From Prosapia bicincta (Eukaryota > Arthropoda > Insecta > Hemiptera > Cercopidae), in contig JBAIZL010000002.1 of assembly GCA_036971475.1 (NCBI GenBank), positions 331,166,820 to 331,230,819 on the forward strand: 64,000 nucleotides of DNA. Reading direction: 5' to 3'. The position numbers and the translations under genes are program-made. The notes beneath the pieces were generated by a model. That model saw only the letters and a program-made list of their open reading frames with translations. It searched no databases and was not told the origin of the DNA. Positions 49,603-61,100 of this stretch are shown here, piece after piece. Position 1 is the stretch's first letter. Every line of letters starts with the position of its first letter.

Positions 49603-51595
49603 TAATCCTTTCAACCGATCAATACATTAACGACCCATTCCTTTCAACCGATCAATACATTAACGACCCATTCCTTTCAACCGATCAATACATTAACGAC
49701 ACATTCCTTTCAACCGATCAATACATTAACGACCCATTCCTTTCAACCGATCAATACATTAACGACCCATTCCTTTCAACCGATCAATACATTAACGACC
49801 CATTCCTTTCAACCGATCAATACATTAACGACCCATTCCTTTCAACCGATCAATACATTAACGACCCATTCCTTTCAACCGATCAATACATTAACGACCC
49901 AATCCTTTCAACCGATCAATACATTAACGACCCAATCCTTTCAACCGATCAATACATTAACGACCCATTCCTTTCAACCGATCAATACATTAACGACCCA
50001 TTCCTTTCAACCGATCAATACATTAACGACCCATTCCTTTCAACCGATCAATACATTAACGACCCATTCCTTTCAACCGATCAATACATTAACGACCCAT
50101 TCCTTTCAACCGATCAATACATTAACGACCCATTCCTTTCAACCGATCAATACATTAACGACCCATTCCTTTCAACCGATCAATACATTAACGACCCATT
50201 CCTTTCAACCGATCAATACATTAACGACCCATTCCTTTCAACCGATCAATACATTAACGACCCATTCCTTTCAACCGATCAATACATTAACGACCCAATC
50301 CTTTCAACCGATCAATACATTAACGACCCATTCCTTTCAACCGATCAATACATTAACGACCCAATCCTTTCAACCGATCAATACATTAACGACCCATTCC
50401 TTTCAACCGATCAATACATTAACGACCCATTCCTTTCAACCGATCAATACATTAACGACCCATTCCTTTCAACCGATCAATACATTAACGACCCATTCCT
50501 TTCAACCGATCAATACATTAACGACCCAATCCTTTCAACCGATCAATACATTAACGACCCATTCCTTTCAGCCGATCAATACATTAACGACCCATTCCTT
50601 TCAACCGATCAATACATTAACGACCCATCCCTTTCAGCCGATCAATACATTAACGACCCATTCCTTTCAACCGATCAATACATTAACGACCCATTCCTTT
50701 CAACCGATCAATACATTAACGACCTATTCCTTTCAACCGATCAATACATTAACGACCCAATTCTTTCAACCGATCAATACATTAACGACCCATTCCTTTC
50801 AACCGATCAATACATTAACGACCCAATCCTTTCAACCGATCAATACATTAACGACCCATTCCTTTCAACCGATCAATACATTAACGACCCAATCCTTTCA
50901 ACCGATCAATACATTAACGACATATTCCTTTCAACCGATCAATACATTAACGACCCAATCCTTTCAACCGATCAATACATTAACGACCCATTCCTTTCAA
51001 CCGATCAATAAATTAACGACCCATTCCTCTCAACCGATCATTACATTAACGACCCATTCCTTTCAACCGATCAATACATTAACGACCCATTCCTTTCAAC
51101 CGATCAATACATTAACGACCCATTCCTTTCAACCGATCAATACATTAACGACCCATTCCTTTCAACCGATCAATACATTAACGACCCATTCCTTTCAACC
51201 GATCAATACATTAACGACCCATTCCTTTCAACCGATCAATACATTAACGACCCATTCCTTTCAACCGATCAATACATTAACGACCGATTCCTTTCAACCG
51301 ATCAATACATTAACGACCGATTCCTTTCAACCGATCAATACATTAACGACCCATTCCTTTCAACCGATCAATACATTAACGACCCAATCCTTTCAACCGA
51401 TCAATACATTAACGACCAAACCTTTCAACCGATCAATACATTAACGACCCATTCCTTTCAACCGATCAATACATTAACGACCCATTCCTTTCAACCGATC
51501 AATACATTAACTACCCATTCCTTTCAACCGATCAATACATTAACGACCCATTCCTTTCAACCGATCAATACATTAACGACCCATTCCTTTCGACC
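49603..51595. repeat. 33-bp tandem repeat, ~60 copies
   Basis: Unit CCTTTCAACCGATCAATACA followed by TTAACGACCCATT, 33 bp. Common variants are CCAATCC versus CCATTCC and AGCCGATC versus AACCGATC. One plus frame is open for 491 codons with repeat LSTDQYINDPF until a C-to-A change makes a stop at 51009-51011; a second plus frame is also stop-free. A one-base slip occurs at ~51415. Non-coding minisatellite is the simplest reading. Confidence 0.95.
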
Positions 51596-51599
51596 CGAT

Positions 51600-52850
51600 G
51601 TATGTATACCTTCTCTCCTACTAAAGAGAGGTCGTCCTCTTTGTCTTAGAAGTTTTGATATTAAAAAGAAAACAAATTATAAAGTTGAACTTCAACGTCC
51701 AGCTTTGGAAAGTCAATGTTGATTTGAAATATACTTAATAGTCATGCTTAGAAGTGCAAATACAGGTTTTGGTAAATGATTAAGGGTTTCATTTTACATT
51801 CGTTTCATTAAATTCGGTAATTTTAATAAAGATTACTCTATAGAAAGTAAAGGGTAAATTTCTTTTATAATTTCAAGACTATACGTCAGTTTTTGAAATA
51901 TACTAATGAAATACGTTTTTGGAATATAATTAAAAATCTGAAAGTGTTGAAGTGAACGATTTAAAATTCTTAAATCGAAATTAACAATGCCCTATTTTAT
52001 TCTTAAACTTCAACGCTTATTACCGCACCAGTTACTTTTGAAATGCGACATTGAGTTATTAATGAACATCTGCAGTGCTATAATCTCTTCACTCAGTCAG
52101 AACTGCGCATGTCACCTAACAGTTTCGATCTCTTACTAAACCTCTGTCGATACTTTTATCTTCATCTCTGCTTCTACTAACATTTTACTTTTAAAAGTAA
52201 CTTAGTTTAGTTCTCTTCAATCTTCTTCACTTTTAAAATGTGAATAGATTATTCATAAAAAATATTAATGCATGTATAGTTTTAGCAACTTTTTGCTGTG
52301 CTTTTAGTCAAAAGTAGAAAGCGACAGTTTTATCCTAACCTACTTCTAATGTGTATCTTATCGTTGTAAATTTGTTTACTTTAATAGGAAGTAACCTCTC
52401 CAGGCTATTCTTTCTACTATTACAAAAAAATATTAAAATTGATTTTTGTTAAAACTTCGTTGATTTTATCCAACATTTGTACTCAGTATTAGTTTTGTTT
52501 TTAATCAACTTTTAATATTCAATATCACACTTGAGTAATCAGAAGCTAAGTTTTTCAAATGTCAAAAATTTTAATTTTTCTAGTCATCAAATTAATATTC
52601 TATTTATCCTTTATTCACTATCTTATATGAATTGGTTTCAAATTCTATTATAAATTTACGTTTTTCTTGCAAACAAGTTATCTATTGCTCTTCAAATTTT
52701 TATTTAAAACTTTTTATCTCAATTATAGAAAACTCATTTCACTTTCATTCTATAGTTTATTACTTCTTCTTTTTATGTATGTTAATTCGTAATATCTTCA
52801 AAATTGTTTTTATCTAATTTACCGGTACCTACTTAAATATAATTCTACCA
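51600..52850. other. no gene seen
   Basis: AT-rich, no long frame, no repeat recognised. It grades into decayed satellite units from about 52.85 kb. Confidence 0.45.
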
Positions 52851-54274
52851 TGTGTTGAATTGTCTTTCCTTCGCTAATCACAATTTTCTTGTCTATCTCT
52901 AACTTATTTCTTCTTCTTTTCCATATATGTCTTTCTTAATTATTCTTCATCCTTATTACTTTGAATTACCTCCATTTACTATTTGTTATATATCCACTTC
53001 GTTTTCACTCTACACTTCTAAATGTCTTTTGAATAATAAATAATTGTCTATAATTTAAATGACTCCCGTTTACTCTACTATCTCTTATCTCTCCATTTTG
53101 GTTTTCATTCAATTGTTCTACACTTCATCCAAACCCCTCTGAATCGTCTTTTATTAATACATCTTATATACTTACTATCTCTTATCTATTCCTCTTACAC
53201 TTTCATTCCATACATCTATATTTCTTTTTCAACATGAAGAATATATTCCATATTCAATATTCCATATTTGTTTTCATTCCATAGATCTGCGTTTCCTGTT
53301 CAATAATTTTTTTTCAATTTCTTTCATTTACTGTATCATTTCTTTTCTAATCCACTTTTATATTAATTTCATTGATCTACATTTCTTCATCAACATGTTT
53401 TATTTGAAATTGTCTTGTTTAGTTTACGCTTTCTTACCTCTCACACTTTCATTTTCATTCAATTGCTTTCATTTGCTACTTGTTTCTTATGAATTTCACT
53501 TTGGATTCCATTTCATAATTCTACATTTTTTCTATAAATTTCTCTCAGTCTACTGTCTTTTATCTATTTCACTTTTATAACTACATTTAGTCTTAAACAG
53601 GTTTTCCTTGTATTTATTCCATTTACTTTACTCATTTCTATTCCACTTTCATTTTCATTCCACGTTACCTTATTCTCATTTATTTCTGATAGTTACATTC
53701 TTTGTCTGTATTTACTTTATTATCTCCTACATATTCCTCTTTGGTTTTTATTCTATACTTCTAAATCTAGACCGTATAATCTTTTTTTATTTCTGATATA
53801 ATCTACTGTCTTTTACCTATTTACTCCATATAACTTTATTCCCTAAATCTACACAACTTAATAATTAATCCCATTTACTCTAGTATCTTTAACTTAATTT
53901 TTGTCATATATATGAATGTTATTGTACTTACGTGTGCAAAAGACCCATTATTTTGAACGACTCTCATTTACGCTACTACTTTTACATATACGACTATCGT
54001 TATTATTCAATATTTCTCAAAACCTTCTAATCTAACGCAATCGTATTGACAATGAATGTCTGTCGTTTATTTCACTATCTTTCACCTATTTTACTTTGGT
54101 TTTTATTGTACTTCTCTTTTCTTCTGAGGCACTTGCTTTCGACAATTCTTCGAAAGTCTGTCTAAACTCTATTTCCTTTTACTTATATTACTTTCATTTC
54201 TATTTCATAATTCTCACGTCTCCTTAAGCATGCTCACTTTCGTTTTTATTCTGTATTTCACGTTTCTTCTAAGG

Positions 54275-55103
54275 CAGGGGTTCTCAACCTTTTAGGCTCT
54301 GAGCCCCCCTTCACACTTTGGTGTGAGGTCACGCCTCCCTTCACGGATTAAGTTAATTTTGACTTATATATGATAAATTTACTTACAATATGTTTAAGTA
54401 ATAACCAGAAAAATGTTCGCTACTTTTGTAGTGTAAGGGCTGGCACTGTTTCTCGTTAACTATTTTTTGTATGTTTGGATGAAATTTTGTCAAAGAACAC
54501 CGCAGGTCACTTTTCACATCTGGCTCGATATTTAGATTTTATATTAGCCAGGGCTGAAAATCCTGTCTCGCATAGATAAGTTGATGAAAATTGTACAAGC
54601 AACTTGCCTCCATTGCTACTTCTGAGTAAGCAGGAAGATATAGTAGCCAGAAATCTTCGAGATCCATGTTTGGGAAATCCAATTTAGCTTTGGAATCACA
54701 TTGCAAATCAATTGTTTGTTCTTGAATGTGATCAGGAGGTATATCAATGTTGATTTGAAAGGGGTCTCTTGTTAACTTGAATTCCCAGTTTTCCGAGCTT
54801 CTGGGAAATAGGCTCCGATTTTGTTCTTCAGAGACAATAAATGCTCAGATATTAGGTCCTTCATTTCATTTACTAGGTCTTTTGGAAGACTTTGGGTATC
54901 ATCGACGAGATTTTGGAAAGGAAGAAAAGTTCATTGAGTAAAGAAATAGAGCTTTATAGCTCTATTAAGCTATAAAAAAATTTCAATGATTGTGTGTTTG
55001 TGTCCAACATCAAATTCAATTTTTTTTAAAATTTGTTCACGCCTCCCCTGGAATTCTTCTACGCCCCCCCAGGGGGGCGCGCCCCCCAGGTTGAGAACCG
55101 CTG
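54275..55103 (-). mobile_element. hAT transposon, 829 bp, internally deleted
   Basis: Terminal inverted repeats CAGGGGTTCTCAACC (54275-54289) and GGTTGAGAACCGCTG (55089-55103), 14 of 15 matching, flanked by an 8-bp direct repeat TTCTAAGG (54267-54274 and 55104-55111). The duplicated site is a variant of the satellite unit TTCTAAAG, so the element inserted into the array. It contains only the 3' part of a transposase on the minus strand. Confidence 0.9.
54430..54905 (-). pseudogene. hAT transposase C-terminal fragment
   Basis: Minus-strand reading recovers the conserved hAT dimerisation region across frames: IDLQCDSKAKLDF, DLEDFWLLYL, then QFSSTYLCETGFSALANIKS and KYRARC, then DLRCSLTKFHPNIQKIVNEK. 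This resembles transposases of the ZBED/Buster-like hAT group. At least two frameshifts are needed to read through, and the N-terminal zinc finger and catalytic residues are absent, so it is dead. Confidence 0.7.
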
Positions 55104-58100
55104 TTCTAAGGCATGTGGAATCCTCGTAACTTCGAAAGTCTTACATTCACTCTACGGTCTTTTATCTATTTTAATTTCTTTTAATTAATATCAATCGTTG
55201 TTTCACCGCCTTTGACCTATTAAAGGCTTCATTCATTTTTATTCTTTATTTCACATTTTTCCTGAAGCATGTAGAAATGTCATTAATTCAAAAATCTAGC
55301 ATTTACTCTTCTGTCTTTTACCTGTTTTACTGTCGTTTCCATTACATACTTCTCTCGCCTTCTTAAGCATGCACAATATAATTTCTGTAAATGCCTCACA
55401 CTACTCTACTGTCTTCCACATACGCCACTTTCGTTTTATTCGACATTTATTCTAAAGCATGTTCAATCGTCATTACATCGAAAATCTGTCACCTACAATA
55501 TTATCTTTTACCTATCATCCATTTGTTTTTCTTCTATATTTCTCACTTCTTGTAAGGAGTGTATTATTGCCATTTCTTCAACTGTCTGATATTTACTCTA
55601 CTGTTTTTTACCAATTTTACTTTCGTTTCTATTTCATTATTCTGACTTCTCCTTCAACATGCGCAATATTAATTTCGGTAAATATATGACATTACTCTAC
55701 TGTTTTCCACATATGTCACTTTGGTTTTATTCTATATTTCCCGTTTCTTCTAAGGCATGTGCAATTACTTCGAATGTATGTCTTTCACTCTACTGTCTAC
55801 CTGTTTTACTTTAATTCTTCTTTTTATCATACCTTCTAAAGCATGTGCAATCGTCATTACTTCGATTGTCTGTCTTTTCCTCTACTATCTTTCACTCTAC
55901 AGTCTTTTACCTGTTTTACTTTCACTATTTTTAATCTCATATTTTCTAAAGCATGTACAGTCGTCATTACTTAAAAGGTTTGTCTTTTACTCTACTGTCT
56001 ATTACTTGTTTTACTTTTGTTCTTTCTAATCTTATATCTTCTAAAGCATGTACAGTCGTCATTATTTCGAATGTCTTTCTTCTACCTGTGGCACTTTCGT
56101 TCTTTTTAATCTTATATCTTCTAAAGCATGTACAGTCGTCATTACTTAAAATGTTTGCCTTTTACTCTACTGTCTTTTACTTGTTTCACTTTCGTCCTTT
56201 TATTGTTATATCTTCTAAAGCATGTCCAATCGTCATTACTTCGAATGACTGTTTTTTACTCTACTGTCTTTTACCTGTTTCACATTCTTTCTTTATAATC
56301 TTATATCTTCTAAATCATGTGCAATCGTCTTTACTTCAAATCTCTTTATTTCTACTCTACTGTCTTTTACCTTTCTTACTTTCTTTCTTTTTATTGTTAT
56401 ATCTTCTAAAGCATGTACAGTCGTCATTACTTAAAACGTTTGTCTTTTACTCTACTGTCCTCTACTTGTTTTATTTTCATTCTTTTTAATCTCATATCTT
56501 CTAAAGCATGGCAATCATCATTACTTCGAATGTCTGTCTTTTACCCGACTGTCTTTTACGTGTTTCACTTTCGTCTTTTTATTCATATATCTTCTAAAGC
56601 ATGTGCAATCGTCATTACTTCGAATGGCTGTTTTTACTCTACTGTCTTTTACCTGTTTCACATTCTTTCTTTATAATCTTATATCTTCTAACGCATGTAC
56701 AGTCGTCATTACTTAAAATGTTTTTCTTTTACTCTACTGTCTTTTACCTGTTTCACATTCTTTCTTTATAATCTTATATCTTCTAACGCATGTGCAATAG
56801 TCATTACTTCGAATGTCTTTCTTCTATCTGTTGCATTTTTGTCTTTTTAATCTTATATCTTCTAAAACATGTGCAATTGTCATTACTTCAAATGGCTGTT
56901 TTTTACTCTATTATCTTTTACCTGTTTCACATTCTTTGTTTATAATCTTATATGTTCTAACGCATGTGCAATCATCATTACTTCTTATGTCTGTTTTTTG
57001 ACTACTGTCTTTTAAATGTTTTACTTTCGTTCTTTTTAATCTCATATTTTTTAAAGCGTGTGCAATCGTCATTACTTCGAATGTCTGTCTTTTAGTCTAC
57101 TGACTTTTAAATGTTTTACATTCGTTTTTTATATTCTCATATTTTCTAAAGCATGTGCAATCGTCATTACTTCGAATTAATGCCTTATACTACACTGTTT
57201 TCTACCTAATTTGTTTTCATTCTTTTTATTCTTGTGTCTTCGGAAGCATGTGTAATCGTCATTCGAATGTCTTTATTTCTTCTCTACTGTTTTTTACCTT
57301 TTTCACTTTCTTTCTTTTTAATCTTATATCTTTTAAAGCATGTGCAATCATCATTACTTTAAATATCGGTTTCCTACTCTGCTGTCTTTTACCTGTATCA
57401 CATTCTTTCTTTATAATCCTATTTCTTCTAACGCATGTGCAATCGACATTATTTTAAATGTCTGTATTTTACACAACTGTCTTTTACCTGTTTAACTTTC
57501 ATTCTTTTTAATTTCATGTCATGTGCAATCGTCATTATTTCTTAAGTATATTTATTCCTTTACTGTCTTGTACCTTTTTTACTTTGGTTTCTATTATTCT
57601 CATATTTTCTAAAGCACGTACAATCGTATAAACTTCTTATGACAGTCGATTACTCTGTCATATGACCTATTTTAATTTCGTAATTTTATTTCTCATATCT
57701 TTTAAAGCATGTGCAATCGTCATTACTTCGTATGCCTATGTTTTACTCTACTGTCTTTTACCTGTTCTACTTACGTTCTCTTATACCTCATATCTTAAAA
57801 AGCATGTGCAATCGTCATTACTTCTTATGTCTATTTTTTACTCTACTGTCTGTTACCTTTTTTACTTTCGTCATTTTTTTTAATCTCATATTTTTTAAAG
57901 CATGTGCAATCGCCATTACTTCGAATGTCTATCTTTTAGTCTACTGTCAATTACCTTTTTCACTTTTTCTAACCTTATATCTTGTAAAGCATTAGCAATC
58001 AAAATTACTTCGAATTACTGTCTTTTACTCTACTATCTTTTACCTGTTTCACTTTCTTTTTCTTAATCTAATATTTTGTTAAGCATGTGCAATCATCATT

Positions 58101-61100
58101 ACTTCGAATGTCTGTATCTCACTATACTGTCTTTTATCTGTTTCACTTATTTTTTTAAAATCTCATATCTTGTTAAGCATGTGCAATCATCAGTACTTCA
58201 AATGTCTGTCATTTAGTCTACTGTCAATTATCTTTTTCACTTTCGTTTTTGTAACCTTATATCTTGAAAAGCATTAGCAATCATCATTACTTCGAATTAC
58301 TGTATTTTACTCTACTACCTTTTACCTGTTTAACTTTCTTTTTCTTAATCTAATATTTTGTTACGCATGTGCAATCATCATTACTTCGAATTTCACTTTC
58401 TTTGTTTTATTCTCATATCTTCTAAAGCATGTGCAATCATCATTACTTCGAATGTCTGTATTTTACTCTACTGCCTTTTACCTGTTTCACTTTCTTTATT
58501 TTAATCTCATGTCTTCTAAAACATGTGCAATCGTCATTACTTCGAATGTCTGTATTTTACTCTACCGTCCTTTACCTCTTTCACTTTCTTTTTTATAATC
58601 TCATATTTTCTACAGCATGTGCAATCATCATTACTTCGAATGTCTGTATTTTACTCTACTGCCTTTTACCTGTTTCACTTTCTTTTTTTTAATCTCATAT
58701 CTTCTTAAGCATGTGCAATCATCATTACTTCGAATGTCTGTATTTTACTCTACTGCATTTTACCAGTCTCATTTTCTTTTTTTTAATCTCATATCTTCTT
58801 AAGCATGTGCAGTCATCATTACTTCGAATGTCTGTATTTTACTCTACTGCCTTTTACCAGTTTCAGTTTCTTTTTTTTAATCTCATATCTTCTAAAGCAT
58901 GTGCAATCATCATTATTTCGAATGTCTGTATTTTACACTACTGTCCTTTACCTCTTTCACTTTCTTTTTTATAATCTCATATCTTCTACAGCATGTGCAA
59001 TCATCATTACTTCGAATGTCTTTATTTTACTCTACTGCCTTTTACCAGTTTCACTTTCTTTTTTTTAATCTCATATTTTTTTAAGCATGTGCTATCATCA
59101 TTACTTCGAATGTTTGTATTTTACTCTACTGTCTTTTATCTGTTTCACTTTCTTTTTTTTATTCTTATATCATCTAAAGCATGTGCAATCGTCATTACTT
59201 CAAATGTCTGTATTTTACTCTACCGTCTTTTACCAGTTTCACTTTCTTTTTTTAATCTAATATTTTGTAAAGCATGTGCAATCGTCATTACTTCGAATGT
59301 CTGTATTTTACTCTACTGCCTTTTACCTGTTTCACTTTACTTTTTTTCTCATATCTTCTAAAGCATGTGCAATCATCATTACTTCGAATGTCTGTATTTT
59401 ACTCTACTGTTTTTACCTATTCTACTTACCTTCTCTTATACCTCACATCTTAACAAGCATGTGCAATATCATTACTACTTATGTCTCTTTTTTACTCTAC
59501 TGTCTGTTACCTTTTTTACTATCGTCCTTTTTTAATCTCATATTTTTTAAAGCATGTGCAATCATCATTACTTCGAATGTCTATATTTTACTCTACTGTC
59601 CTTTACCTCTTTCACTTTTTTTTTTATAATCTCATATTTTCTACAACATGTGCTATCATCATTACTCCGAATGTCTCTGTCTTTTACCCGACTGCCTTTT
59701 ACGTGGTTCACTTTCGTGTTTTTATTCTTATATCTTCTAAAGCATGTGCAAACGTCATTACTTTCGAATGTCTGTATTTTACTCTACTATCTTTCACCTG
59801 TTTCACTTTCTTTTTTTTTTATTCTCATATCTTGTAATGAATGTGCAATCTTCATTTCTTCGAATGTCTGTCTTTTACCCGACTGTCTTTTACGTGTTTC
59901 AATTTCGTGTTTTTATTCTTTTATCTTCTAAAGCATGTGCAATCATCATTACTTCGAATGTCTGTATTTTACTCTACTGTCTTTTACCTGTTTCACTTTC
60001 TTTTTTTTAAATCTCATATGTTGTGAAGCATGTGCAATCATCATTACTTCGAATGTCTGTATTTTACTCTACTGCCTTTTACCAGTTTTACTTTCTTTTT
60101 TTTAATCTCATATTTTCTTAAGCATGTGCTATCATCATTACTTCGAATGCTTGTATTTTACTCTACTGTCTTTTATCTGTTTCACTTTCTTTTTTTTTAT
60201 TCTTATATCTTCTAAAGCATGTGCAATCGTCATTACTTCAAATGTCTGTATTTTACTCTACGTCTTTTTCCTGTTTCACTTTCTTTTTTTTAATCTCATA
60301 TCTTGTAAAGCATGTGCAATCATCATTACTTCGAATGACTGTATTTCACTATAATGTCTTTTATCTGTTTCACTTATTTTTTTAAATCTCATATCTTGTT
60401 AAGCATGTGCAATCATCAGTACTTCGAATATCTGTTTTTTACTCTACTGTCTGTTGCCTTTTTTACTTTCGTCCTTTTTTTTAATCTCATATTTTCTAAA
60501 GCATGTGCAATCGTCATTACTTCGAATGTCTGTCATTTAGTCTACTGTCAATTATCTTTTTCACTTTCGTTTTTGTAACCTTATATCTTGAAAAGCATTA
60601 GCAATCAACATTACTTCGAATTACTGTATTTTACTCTACTATCTTTTACCTGTTTAACTTTCTTTTTCTTCATCTAATATTTTGTAAAGCATGTGCAATC
60701 ATCATTACTTCGAATGTCTGTATTTTACTCTAATGTCTTTTACCTTTTTCACTTTCTTTTTTTTCATATCTTCTAAAGCATGTCCAATCATCATTACTTC
60801 GAATGTCTGTATTTTACTCTACTGTGTTTACCTGTTTCACTTTATTTTTGTTAATCTCATATCTTGTAGAGCATGTGCAATCATCATTACTGCGAATGTC
60901 TGTCTTTTACCCGACTACCTTTTACGTGTTTCACTTTCGTGTTTTTATTCTTTTATCTTCTAAAGCATGTGCAATCATCATTACTTCGAATGTCTGTATT
61001 TTACTCTACTGTCTTTTACCTGTTTCACTTTCTTTTTTTTTAATCTCATATGTTGTAAAGCATGTGCAATCATCATTACTTCGAATGTCTGTATTTTACT

